Below are positions 55,240-64,000 of a DNA stretch of 64,000 bases, piece by piece. Origin of the DNA: Euglena gracilis (taxonomy: Eukaryota > Euglenida > Euglenophyceae > Euglenales); NCBI GenBank assembly GCA_039621445.1, contig CP154954.1, forward strand, positions 52,223,526 through 52,287,525, written 5' to 3'. Both the position numbers and the translations under genes were made by a program. The notes below the pieces were generated by a model. That model was not told the origin of the DNA, did not search any database, and worked only from the letters and a program-made list of their open reading frames with translations. The stretch's first letter is position 1. Each line of letters opens with the position of its first letter.

Positions 55240-58200
55240 ACCCGGACCCGGAAAAACTGTTTTTGAGCCGAAAACGAGCGTTTTTCGACCCGCCAGCGCC
55301 CCGTTTTGGGCCGCCGACCGCCGACTTTGGGTCAAAACCGGGTCAAAAAAATCGAAAAAAATCGAAAAAAAATAAATATAAATAAAAAAAAAAAAAAAAA
55401 AAAAAAACGAGCGTTTTTCGACCCGCCAGCGCCCCGTTTTGGGCCGCCGAACCGTTGACTTTGGGTCAAAACCGGGTCAAAAAAGTCGAAAAAAATCGAA
55501 AAATTTTTTTGGCCGAAAACGATGTTTTTTGGCCTCCCGGACCCGGAAAAACTGTTTTTGAGCCGAAAACGAGCGTTTTTCGACCCGCCAGCGCCCCGTT
55601 TTGGGCCGCCGACCCATTGACTTTGGGTCAAAACCGGGTCAAAAAAGTCGAAAAAAATCGAAAAAAATTTTTTTTTGCCCGAAACGATGTTTTTGGCCTC
55701 CCGGAACCCGGATAAAAGAAACAAAAAATACGAAAAAAAAACAAACAAAAATAAGAAATAAAAAAAGAAAAAAAAAAAAAAAAAAGAAAAAGAAAACAAA
55801 AGACAAAAAAAAAAAAAAAGAAAAAAAAAAAAAACTGTTTTGAGCCAAAAACGAGCGTTTTTCGACCCGCCAGCGCCCCGTTTTGGGCCGCCGACCCGTT
55901 GACTTTGGGTCAAACCGGGTCAAAAAAGTCGAAAAAAATCGAAAAAATTTTTTTTGCCCGAAACGATGTTTTTTGGCCTCCCGGACCCGGAAAAACTGTT
56001 TTCGAGCCGAAAACGAGCGTTTTTCGACCCGCCAGCGCCCCGTTTTGGGCCGCCGACCCATTGACTTTGGGTCAAAACCGGGTCAAAAAAGTCGAAAAAA
56101 ATCGAAAAATTTTTTTTTTGCCCGAAACGATGTTTTTTGGCCTCCCGGACCCGGAAAAACTGTTTTTGAGCCGAAAACGAGCGGTTTTCGACCCGCCCAG
56201 CGCCCGGTTTGGGCCCGCGACCCATTGGCTTTGGCTCAAAACCGGGTCGAAAAAGTCGAAAAAAATCGAAAAAATTTTTTTTGCCCGAAACGATGTTTTT
56301 TGGCCTCCCGGACCCGGAAAAACTGTTTTTGAGCCGAAAACGAGCGTTTTTCGACCCGCCAGCGCCCCGTTTTGGGCCGCCGACCCGTTGACTTTGGGTC
56401 AAAACCGGGTCAAAAAAGTCGAAAAAAATCGAAAAAATTTTTTTTGCCCGAAACGATGTTTTTTGGCCTCCCGGACCCGGAAAAACTGTTTTTGAGCCGA
56501 AAACGAGCGTTTTTTCGACCCGCCAGCGCCCCGTTTTGGGCCGCCGACCCATTGACTTTGGGTCAAACCCGGGTCGAAAAAGTCGAAAAAAATCGAAAAA
56601 ATTTTTTTGCCCGAAACGATGTTTTTTGGCCTCCCGGACCCGGAAAAACTGTTTTGAGCCGAAAACGAGCGTTTTTCGACCCGCCAGCGCCCCGTTTTGG
56701 GCCGCCGACCCATTGACTTTGGGTCAAAACCGGGTCAAAAAAGTCGAAAAAAATCGAAAAAATTTTTTTTTTGCCCGAAACGATGTTTTTTGGCCTCCCG
56801 GACCCGGAAAAACTGTTTTCGAGCCGAAAACGAGCGTTTTTCGACCCGCCAGCGCCCCGTTTTGGGCCGCCGACCCATTGACTTTGGGTCAAAACCGGGT
56901 CAAAAAAGTCGAAAAAAATCGAATTTTTTTTTTTTGCCCGAAACGATGTTTTTTGGCCTCCCGGACCCGGAAAAACTGTTTTTGAGCCGAAAACGAGCGT
57001 TTTTCGACCCGCCAGCGCCCCGTTTTGGGCCGCCGACCCATTGACTTTGGGTCAAAACCGGGTCAAAAAAGTCGAAAAAAATCGAAAAATTTTTTTTTGC
57101 CCGAAACGATGTTTTTTGGCCTCCCGGACCCGGAAAAACTGTTTTTGAGCCGAAAACGAGCGTTTTTCGACCCGCCAGCGCCCCGTTTTGGGCCGCCGAC
57201 CCATTGACTTTGGGTCAAAACCGGGTCAAAAAAGTCGAAAAAAATCGATTTTTTTTTTTTTGCCCGAAACGATGTTTTTTGGCCTCCCGGACCCGGAAAA
57301 ACTGTTTTTGAGCCGAAAACGAGCGTTTTTCGACCCGCCAGCGCCCCGTTTTGGGCCGCCGACCCATTGACTTTGGGTCAAAACCGGGTCAAAAAGGCGA
57401 AAAAAATCGGAAAAATTTTTTTTTGCCCGAAACGATGTTTTTGGGCATCCCGGACCCGGAAAAATTGTTTTTTGAGCCGAAAACGAGCGTTTTTTCGACC
57501 CGCCAGCGCCCCGTTTTGGGCCGCCGACCCGTTGACTTTGGGTCAAAACCGGGTCGAAAAAAGTCGAAAAAAATCGAAAAAATTTTTTTTTCCCAAAAAC
57601 GATTTTTTTGCCCTCCCGACCCGGAAAAACCTTTTTTTGAGCCGAAAACGAGCGTTTTTCGACCCGCCAGCGCCCCGTTTTGGGCCGCCGACCCGTTGAC
57701 TTTGGGTCAAAACCGGGTCAAAAAAGTCGAAAAAAATCGAAAATTTTTTTTTTTGCCCGAAACGATGTTTTTTGGGCTCCCGGAACCGGAAAAAAAACTG
57801 TTTTCGAGCCGAAAAACGAGCGTTTTTCGACCCGCCAGCGCCCCGTTTTGGGCCGCCGACCCATTGACTTTGGGTCAAAACCGGGTCAAAAAAGTCGAAA
57901 AAAATCGAAAAAATTTTTTTTGCCCGAAACGATGTTTTTTGGCCTCCCGGACCCGGAAAAACTGTTTTGAGCCGAAAACGAGCGTTTTTCGACCCGCCAG
58001 CGCCCCGTTTTGGGCCGCCGACCCATTGACTTTGGGTCAAAACCGGGTCAAAAAAGTCGAAAAAAATCGAAAATTTTTTTTTTCCCGAAACGATGTTTTT
58101 TGGCCTCCCGGACCCGGAAAAACTGTTTTTGAGCCGAAAACGAGCGTTTTTCGACCCGCCAGCGCCCCGTTTTGGGCTGCCGACCCATTGACTTTGGGTC

Positions 58201-61200
58201 AAAACCGGGTCAAAAAAGTCGAAAAAAATCGAAAAAATTTTTTTTTTTTGCCCGAAACGATGTTTTTTGGCCTCCCGGACCCGGAAAAACTGTTTTTGAG
58301 CCGAAAACGAGCGTTTTTCGACCCGCCAGCGCCCCGTTTTGGGCCGCCGACCCATTGACTTTGGGTCAAAACCGGGTCAAAAAAGTCGAAAAAAATCGAA
58401 AATTTTTTTTTGCCCGAAACGATGTTTTTTGGCCTCCCGGACCCGGAAAAACTGTTTTTGAGCCGAAAACGAGCGTTTTTCGACCCGCCAGCGCCCCGTT
58501 TTGGGCCGCCGACCCGTTGAATTTGGGTCAAAGCCGTGTCAAAAAAGTCGAAAAAAATCGAAAATTTTTTGCCCGAAACGATGTTTTTTGGCCTCCCGGA
58601 CCCGGAAAAACTGTTTTTGAGCCGAAAACGAGCGTTTTTTCGACCCGCCAGCGCCCCGTTTTGGGCCGCCGACCCATTGACTTTGGGTCAAAACCGGGTC
58701 AAAAAAGTCGAAAAAAATCGAAAAAATTTTTTTTGCCCGAAACGATGTTTTTTGGCCTCCCGGACCCGGAAAAACTATTTTTGAGCCGCAAACGAGCGTT
58801 TTTCGACCAGCCAGAACCGCGTTTTGGGCGCCGCCCATTGACTTTGGGTCAAAACCGGGTCGAAAAAAAAAAAAAAAAAAAAAAAAAATAATCCCGGACC
58901 CGGAAAAACTGTTTTTGAGCCGAAAACGAGCGTTTTTCGACCCGCCAGCGCCCCGTTTTGGGCCGCCGACCCATTGACTTTGGGTCAAAACCGGGTCAAA
59001 AAAGTCGAAAAAAATCGAAAAATTTTTTTTTGCCCGAAACGATGTTTTTTGGCCTCCCGGACCCGGAAAAACTGTTTTGAGCCGAAAACGAGCGTTTTTC
59101 GACCCGCCAGCGCCCCGTTTTGGGCCGCCGACCCATTGACTTTGGGTCAAACCCGGGTCAAAAAAGTCGAAAAAAGTCGAAAAAATTTTTTGCCCGAAAC
59201 GATGTTTTTGGCCTCCCAAAAAAAAAAACGAGAAAAAAAAAAAAAGAGTCAAAACCGGGTCAAAAAAGTCGAAAAAAATCAAAAAAATTTTTTTTGCCCG
59301 AAACGATGTTTTTTGGCCTCCCGGACCCGGAAAAACTGTTTTGAGCCGAAAACGAGCGTTTTTCGACCCGCCAGCGCCCCGTTTTGGGCCGCCGACCCAT
59401 TGACTTTGGGTCAAAACCGGGTCGAAAAAGTCGAAAAAAATCGAAAATGTTTTTTTGGACCAAAGCAATGTTTTTGGGCCTCCCGGACCCGGAAAAACTG
59501 TTTTCGAGCCGAAAATGAGCGTTTTTCGACCCACCGGCGCCCTGTTTCTGGCACAAAACCCATGGATTTCAGGCAAAAGAGCTCCATGGAGTGGGCCGGT
59601 ATGTACGGAGGGGTCAATGAAGGGGTGGGTGCGCGCTTATTAAGAGCTCAGCACTATTCAAAACCTGGTTAGGTGTATGTGTGTGTGTGTGTGTGTGTGC
59701 GTGTGTGTGCGCACGTGTGCGCGCGTGTGTGGTGTAGACGGTGGATTGTGGACAGGCGGATGGGTGTGCTCAACATGAATATGAGTCCTGGGGGGTCCCT
59801 GAGACACAAAACAAGCCTGCCGGCGGTGGGGGCCCTGCCCAGGGGCGGCTTCGTCGGGTGGTCGAGGCGGCAGATGGCGCCGATGGCCTCTCCCGGGCGG
59901 AACGCCGTTGCGACGGAGTTGACGGCGAGGCCCCGGGCGGCGCTGACCCCGAGGCTGGGGATGAGGGTCCGGAAGTTGGGCCCAGGGGACGGGGCCCAGC
60001 CAACCCATGACCTGCCCCATCATGGGGACACTGGGACCACAGCATCCCAGCGCTTTCACAGACGTCCGAGCCAGCTCCCCAACGCAGTCCGCAATCCCCG
60101 GGCCACGGATTGACTGACTGACCCCCCCCCCCCGGGGGCACTTTTTCCCAGACACAAACCCCCACCCACTTTTTCTTCTTCGAAATCGCACCCACCCGAA
60201 TACCCACCCAAAACCCCGGAGGGGGTCCAGCAGCCCCAACCCACCCACCCACTCTCGAAAACCCACCCACCCCGGGGGGGGTTCCACACCGGTGAGACAT
60301 GAACTAACACCCCCGGCCAGGGGCCCGGGGTGTGAACTAACACCCCGGGCCCCTGGCCGGGGGTGTTGGTGTCCTGCAGGAAGGTCACCCACCGCTTGCC
60401 GGCCGCCCGCCACCGCGCCACGAGGCCCGCCTGGTGGGGGCACCCCCGCCGCGCCACCCAGCGGTGGAAGACCTCCCTTCAAATTGTAGCTAGTCCAGGG
60501 GGGGGGTCCGGGGCGCACACGGGGAGGGGCTGCTCATGTACGGGATGGCTCAGAATTGTGCTCAGAATTGGAATTGTGAGTGGTCCCTGTGGTGCCCCCC
60601 CCCCCGCTGGCCCACAAAGAGACAGATAAGGGGAAAAGAGGGTCCGACGCAATGAATTCAAAACAGAGCACACAGGCAAAAGGCAACGGCGAAGGCGAGG
60701 CGGGGTGGCTGCAGCAGCGTGTGCACCACGCCGTGGCCCTGGGGCTTGGTTGGGGGTGGGGGACTGCCGGCAACAGTGAGGTGACAGCCGAGGAGGGATT
60801 GGTCAAGACTATTGCGAAAAAGCACTTTTCCGGGAATCAGAGGCACTGGCCACGCAACTGGAGGTGGCATTCTGTTGGTGCTCGTCCTGGTTTTGCAGTG
60901 GTACTGGTACTAGAACCGAGCAAGCCCCCTGCAGGAGGCGGTACGGGTCGTCGTCGCAAAGCACGAAATGAGCGGCGTTGTCACTCAAGGCGGGCACCGC
61001 CTCCTGCTTCACGAGCGTCAGCTGCCCCTCCGGCAGTCCAACGCCGTGCCGGGCTGGCCACGGGGGCGAGTGTTCCGGAAGGCAAAGAACCCAACCTTGA
61101 CCCCGAACTTGGGCGGCGTGGGGGCGGGAAGGGGCCTTTGAACACCTACAACTCTCCGAAACAGGATGTCCAAACAATTTGACGGAACAAAACTCTCAGA

Positions 61201-61635
61201 TATTGGTCGTTGTTTTAAAATCATACATTTGTTCATTTTCGACGTGGATGGGGAATTTATGAATCTCAGGGCTCCACATGATCAGTGGGGGCGCAGAATC
61301 ATTTGGATCCCAACAAATGAGGGATCAGACGGCAAGACAACAACAAATGAATACAGGCAGGACTCCCCGTAACCCCCGCACTGCTTGTCAGGCGGTCCAA
61401 AGCGAGGGCAGTTTGCAGTTTGCAGTGTCAACGATGTCAGTCGTCCGCGGCCGCCACGACGCCATGGCGCCGCCGGAGGTTGGGGGGTTGAGCCCGGCAC
61501 AGGGTCGAAGTGCCGCTGGGCCTCCAGCAGGGCGAGGGTCTTGGCGTGGGTGTCGTCGGAGGTCATGATGACGAAAGGGATGGCCCCGGGCGGTAGCCCC
61601 ATCTGGTGGCCAACCGCGGAGGACAAGGCGGGGGG
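38473..61635 (-). CDS. USP: UDP-sugar pyrophosphorylase, split gene of at least 12 exons
   Basis: UDP-sugar pyrophosphorylase makes UDP-sugars from UTP and various sugar-1-phosphates in nucleotide-sugar salvage, in the cytosol. The exons follow the plant and kinetoplastid family in order: IPFVIMTSDDTH, LVKQE, KPQGHG, FLQDTN, LGVSA, INVEYNQ, NVNLLIFAL, FVNPKY...RLECMM, LLPPH..VGFT, FAVTRAEM, then the C-terminal beta-helix with LDGALVV and LRIRGYG. The stop codon (TGA) is at 38,473-38,475. The N-terminal third (UTP-binding loop, GGLGERLG-type motif) was not found and lies upstream of 61.6 kb or beyond the window. At six junctions the frame is restored only by an intron without GT-AG whose +4 to +6 bases pair with -8 to -6. 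The identity is secure; exact boundaries at exons G-L are less so. Confidence 0.88.
39030..39112 (-). CDS. USP: USP exon K
   Basis: The frame reads PDPHISLLPSFAVTRAEMRR, matching the P.I...PSFAVT..E segment just before the C-terminal beta-helix of USPs. Confidence 0.8.
39416..39560 (-). CDS. USP: USP exon J
   Basis: The frame reads CKNSTADGLAKQAAGLFPDT, then SYRLQAMYLRRVGVHVEAL, matching the KN..DA.K and LR..GV.V blocks of the family. Confidence 0.8.
39680..39720. repeat. perfect 14-bp hairpin at a USP exon end
   Basis: CATGTCGCCAGGGC (39,680-39,693) and GCCCTGGCGACATG (39,707-39,720) are exact inverted repeats with a 13-nt loop, directly at the 3' end of exon I. Confidence 0.9.
39715..39797 (-). 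CDS. USP: USP exon I
   Basis: The frame reads DAADLPRLLPPHCAVGFTRF and DVRALS. LLPP...VGFT.(M/F)D is a conserved USP block. Confidence 0.8.
40018..40101 (-). CDS. USP: USP exon H
   Basis: The frame reads ANFVNPKYADEARNVFKKPT, then RLECMM. FVNPKY.D...F..(P/S)TRLECMMQ is diagnostic for USP. The downstream boundary probably follows the pairing rule (GGC with GCC). Confidence 0.88.
40197..42278. mobile_element. 2.1 kb TIR element M9 in a USP intron
   Basis: TIRs CAAGCACCTATAGT (40,197-40,210) and ACTATAGGTGCTTG (42,265-42,278) are perfect. Direct repeats CTCGGCAG flank them (40,189-40,196 and 42,279-42,286; identity extends to 10 bp if the TIR is trimmed by one base). Subterminal CGGCCATTTT decamers occur at 40,230-40,265, 42,130-42,180 and 42,210-42,262. 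It lies between USP exons G and H. 8-bp flanks fit hAT; 10 bp would fit Mutator-like elements. Confidence 0.8.
40735..41545 (-). CDS. open frame inside element M9
   Basis: A minus-strand frame of roughly 270 codons begins MDEDIRQDTNIGQDELNGDT, continues with tandem GQDAM-type repeats and a Pro-rich stretch, and has a helical segment LHTLLDTLHIIQEQLDGLRL. Coiled-coil plus low-complexity composition could be an accessory protein of the element. No transposase motif seen, and it may not be expressed. Confidence 0.3.
42506..42572 (-). CDS. USP: USP exon G
   Basis: The frame reads GNVNLLIFALEPYAEVLNAS and GG, matching PGN.N.L...L..Y...L...GG. The 5' boundary is fixed by the intron rule (…GCTGTGGCC|GGC). 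Confidence 0.85.
42696..42789 (-). CDS. USP: USP exon F
   Basis: The frame reads TINVEYNQFGPLLAAAGKAD and VPGPDGFSLYP. INVEYNQ..PLL is a hallmark of the family. Both ends obey the CAG(+4)/CTG(-6) pairing, and the joined protein has the same length as plant USPs here. Confidence 0.9.
42850..43420 (+). repeat. repeat with CTTCTATTCGG blocks, copy 2
   Basis: Blocks CTTCTATTCGGGGGG, ATTCGGAA and TCGAAAACCG-like recur at 42,850-42,960 and 43,330-43,420, bracketing about 370 bp that includes a short open frame. Related to 28,795-29,190. Confidence 0.55.
42993..43259 (+). pseudogene. possible C-terminal remnant of a transposon protein
   Basis: An 88-codon plus-strand frame contains an acidic stretch (DASDASSDASDEDAV), a Cys patch and a basic end PKRKLTQPSLNQWLKVPKD. 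The end resembles a Q-x-x-L-x-x-W-L hydrophobic motif after a nuclear signal, as at the C-terminus of some DDE transposases. It is bracketed by repeat blocks. Weak evidence. Confidence 0.25.
43745..44207 (+). repeat. two diverged copies of a ~241-bp repeat next to the satellite
   Basis: AAAGGAAATGTCCGGAGACC recurs at 43,801 and 44,042 and GATTTTGGTTTCCCCGC at 43,853 and 44,097. The end of the second copy (TTCGGCCAAAAAAGTCG) runs into the 163-bp unit, so the two repeats share a border. Confidence 0.65.
44208..59560 (+). repeat. 163-bp satellite array, about 94 units
   Basis: The unit contains GTTGACTTTGGGTCAAAACC, GGGTCGAAAAAGTCG, TTTTGCCCGAAACGATG, GGCCTCCCGGACCCGG, GAGCCGAAAACGAGCG and CGACCCGCCAGCGCCCCG. 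Copies are head to tail and mostly differ at a few positions and in A/T-run length. 163 is not a multiple of 3, so open frames drift from copy to copy and are not coding. Several copies are replaced by A- or T-rich sequence (45,888-46,125; 47,598-47,735; 54,943-55,410; 55,715-55,835; 58,862-58,892). Confidence 0.97.
59675..59735 (+). repeat. (GT)n microsatellite
   Basis: Short GT/GC array between the end of the satellite and USP exon E. Confidence 0.9.
59841..59977 (-). CDS. USP: USP exon E
   Basis: The frame reads NFRTLIPSLGVSAARGLAVN, then AFRPGEAIGAICRLDH. F...IP..LGVSA....VNS.A......EAIG.I is the family pattern. Both intron junctions obey the pairing rule and give the exact family spacing. 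Confidence 0.9.
60307..60366. repeat. perfect 27-bp hairpin spanning a USP splice site
   Basis: The arms at 60,307-60,333 and 60,340-60,366 are exact reverse complements with loop GAACTA. The right arm covers the last 8 nt of exon D and the first 19 nt of the intron. Confidence 0.95.
60359..60435 (-). CDS. USP: USP exon D
   Basis: The frame reads QAGLVARWRAAGKRWVTFLQ and DTNTP, matching the W..AG..W..FFQDTN block near the active site. Intron pairing is CAC with GTG upstream and CAG with CTG downstream. Confidence 0.9.
60711..60752 (-). CDS. USP: USP exon C, 42-nt micro-exon
   Basis: The frame reads TKPQGHGVVHTLL. KP.GHG.VH.LL is the conserved sugar-binding loop of USPs. The exon is bounded on both sides by introns without GT-AG (178 and 275 bp). 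Confidence 0.85.
60931..61041 (-). CDS. USP: USP exon B
   Basis: The frame reads LGLPEGQLTLVKQEAVPALS and NAAHFVLCDDDPYRLL. LVKQE.VP.L is the family motif that contacts the uridine. Joined in phase to exons A and C. Confidence 0.85.
61503..61635 (-). CDS. USP: USP exon A (most upstream exon recognised)
   Basis: The frame reads AVGHQMGLPPGAIPFVIMTS, then DDTHAKTLALLEAQRHF. IPFVIMTSDDTH..TL.LLE is diagnostic. The downstream intron (61,042-61,502) has 10 complementary bases at its ends. The 5' edge of the exon is uncertain. Confidence 0.85.
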
Positions 61636-61639
61636 CAGT

Positions 61640-64000
61640 GGCGAACCGGTCTGACACATGGGCACACACACACACACACGGGTGCCATGTCTGTGCAACT
61701 CCCTTTTGTTGCCCATGTCATTTTGTAGGCGACTGCCCCAAACCACCGGCATGCATGCACGTTGGAGGAAGCTCTGGAGCCTTCTTAAAACGTCGTTCAA
61801 GGTCGTTCGAGGCTTATTAAGCTCCACCCTGCTAGAGGGGGGCTGAAAAGCGTTCGAAAGAGAGGAGGCTCCAGCACAAACGTTCGTAATCAAGCCTCCT
61901 CCTATGGTTACCCAACACTTCTTCTGGTATAAAAGCATCAGCAAAGTAATGCATTGAACAACTTTTTAAAGAAATTCCAAAAAAAACGGATAGAAATAAC
62001 ACTCCAAAACAATATAGATGCCATCCTGCAAAATGGAACGGTTGATTTGGCAGTTGCATGAGTGATACTCAACTGCGAATTGGTCCCAGAATGCGGAGTA
62101 TGCGACTTCGAGATGTCTGGACAGACATTTTGGTAGAAAAACAATTTCTTCTTAGATGGCCAAACATGCACTTAAGGATTTCTCCAAAGAAACCCAAAAT
62201 TGTCCGCCGTTCCGGAACTGGCGGTACTTTGCGCGCACCTGCGCACGTAAAGACACCCCCCCCTTCTCGGGCGCAGTTGCGCACTTTTTGACCCCCAATT
62301 GCGCGCATTTGCGCCCGCTTTTACGGCAAGCTTGGGCGCAACTGCGCGCAATCCGACTCCTCCAGTGAGGCGTGTGCCCAGCACTGGCAGCGACACTGAG
62401 AGAACCAAGGGTGACATGCAGTCCTCACCACTAACCCCCCAGTGGCTTTAGAACAAACAGGAACAGGAACACACACCAGGTGCCAGGAACTAGAAACCTC
62501 TACCTCCCGTGTTGGAGACCGCGAACAAACGAATCAGAGGGAACCACGCCCAGTACCGAAACGCGCACACTTGCGCCTGTGGACGTACACACTCCGTGCG
62601 CACTTGCGCGCGGATTGAGGCTGGATGAGGGACCCTGTGGCCTGGGATGAAAACCCAGGCAGGGACGTGATGCTCAGCGCAAATGTCGTGCGCATGTGCG
62701 CGCGTTAGTCATCCCTCAGTTTTTAGTCTGCGTGGCCCCTATTTTGAAGCCCCTGCCAACAGACACCACGCAGGGAGGCTGCCACTGTCCCCAGGCACAG
62801 CACTGGGATGCTGAGACCTTGACACTGGCCACGGGAGAGGGGTCTTCAGTGGCCAGGGTCGCGCGCATGTGCGCCCAATTTGGGGTCTCTGAGGAAAGAA
62901 TCACATGTCTGAAAACGTGCTGAACGGGGTTAACCCTCATTGAACTGCACGGTGAAAACGTCCCGCTCTCTTAGTTCCGAAACGCACCCAAAAGGGCCTG
63001 ATTTATTGTGATGGCTGACAATTGGTGCCGCAGTCGGCAGGTCTGATTTTGCGATCCCTGCAATACCCCCCGCCACAGACCCGGTTTCCGGATTATTTTC
63101 GGATGAACACAAGCCAAAATCAGACCTGCCAAAAAAGAGGGCATCGTGGACCCAAATTCAAAAAACGAGCACTCACCAATGAAATTTCCTTTGAAAACAA
63201 GCTTAACGCTTCCAAAAACGGCCATCATTTCCCGGAGTTTTACGCCCAGCACAAGCAGCATCGCGCCCCACAAACAGTGCACGTTGAAGCGAGGGTGATG
63301 GTGTCTCCATTCCCAAAACACGAAGGGCCGCTGCACACACGGACGCACTGTGCACGCACGCAGGCGCACCCCGCAGGCGGCCCACCTCTAATACACAGGG
63401 CGCTGCACACCACTGCGTGGAATCGCACTGAAGATTTCAAAGGAGGGGCCGCAGCTCTTTACAGACGAGCCTGTAAACTTCCCTCACCGTGGCAAAATGT
63501 CGTTCCCCAGTTGCTCGAGGTCGGGCACAGGTGGCAGGGTCCAGCATCTCCTCCCACCAGCACGTAAACACGGCGTTGCCCAACGCTGCAGCACACCACC
63601 AGCCACACTACCTGATGCATGTCCAAATGGCCTCCCTCATCATCATCACACCCTCTGCCCCGCGGCACCGGCAGCTCCCAACGCTCCAACCCAGCGGCAC
63701 CTTGCACAGCACACCCCACGTCTTGCACGGGTGCGGGGACACCGAAACCGGCCGTTTTCGGACGTGAAAGCTTTTTCTCAGGCAGTCCACATTTCGGCGC
63801 ACATGCGCCCGACCCGACCACCGAAGATCTCTCTTCTGCCGCTGTCCCCTGGCCTTCAGCCGCCGGGGTTTCAAGGCCGAGACACGAGTAATTTTTTTAA
63901 TTTTGCCTTCGCTGGCCGAGGTTTCAAACCCGAGCCGTGGCGGTCTCTTTGACGTGTCAAAACTTGTCAATTGGACGCACTTCTCGAGGTTCACACCCCG
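61640..64000. other. no recognised exon; NTGCGC-motif-rich DNA
   Basis: No USP N-terminal motif found on either strand. Notable are at least nine sites of the type GCGCA(N)TGCGC between 62,230 and 63,810, and a GC-rich open block at 63,550-63,730 without family match. The missing USP exons may be here in unrecognised form or further upstream. Confidence 0.4.

Larger units (their letters stand above)
42790..59840 (-). other. 17,051-bp nonconventional USP intron carrying a satellite
   Basis: On the minus strand it starts GGGCAGGGCCC and ends GAGCCCTGAGACG. CAGGGC at +4 to +9 pairs with GCCCTG at -11 to -6. Removing it joins LDHPTKPPL to TINVEYNQ, exactly the family spacing. No GT or AG at the ends. 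Confidence 0.75.

Noticed and set aside
44208-59560. Dozens of open frames of 60-370 codons on both strands with the recurring words GRRPVDFGSKPG and FFARNDVFWPPGPG
   Set aside because: They are translations of the 163-bp satellite. The unit length is not a multiple of 3, so frames shift from copy to copy, and both strands are open equally.
63550-63730. GC-rich open block as a USP N-terminal exon
   Set aside because: None of the three frames on either strand shows a UTP-loop or other USP motif.

Overview
The window is eukaryotic nuclear DNA, and the best fit is Euglenozoa, most likely a euglenid (a diplonemid is possible). Short GC-rich exons with strongly GC-biased third positions are scattered through repeat-rich, mostly non-coding DNA, and every recognisable exon is on the minus strand. 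The decisive clue is intron structure. In the gene that can be aligned best, most introns lack GT-AG. Instead intron bases +4 to +6 are complementary to bases -8 to -6, often CAG with CTG, which is the layout described for euglenid nonconventional introns. Applying this rule restores the reading frame at six junctions of one gene and at three junctions in the other coding clusters. The organism call and the splice sites are inferences from sequence, without RNA evidence.

Layout. (1) 0.2-12 kb: exons of a protein with an ankyrin-like segment and an R-S-E class mono-ADP-ribosyltransferase (ART) domain. (2) 13.4-15.9 kb: three hydrophobic exons and one soluble exon of a membrane protein; whether they join the gene on either side is unknown. 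(3) 19.3-36.7 kb: exons that assemble into a seven-bladed RCC1-type beta-propeller (32.1 to 23.6 kb), with extracellular-looking exons upstream and a Thr/Ser-rich stalk downstream. (4) 38.5-61.6 kb: UDP-sugar pyrophosphorylase (USP), twelve exons including the stop codon; the N-terminal exons were not found.

One USP intron is 17,051 bp (42,790-59,840) and carries a roughly 15.3 kb satellite of a 163-bp unit (about 94 copies). Another USP intron carries a 2.1 kb terminal-inverted-repeat (TIR) element.

The main discovery candidate is a set of small TIR elements scattered through the window. Their TIRs start CAGG and they are flanked by 8-bp target-site duplications, as in hAT-type DNA transposons. 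Two of them (5.0-5.5 kb and 8.9-9.1 kb) coincide with introns: removing the element plus 8 nt of duplicated target restores an open frame, and the boundaries obey the CAG(+4)/CTG(-6) rule. The 3 + 5 = 8 nt offset of that rule equals the 8-bp duplication, which suggests that nonconventional introns here arise from hAT-like MITE insertions. The rest is microsatellites, G/C-homopolymer-rich intron sequence and other dispersed repeats.
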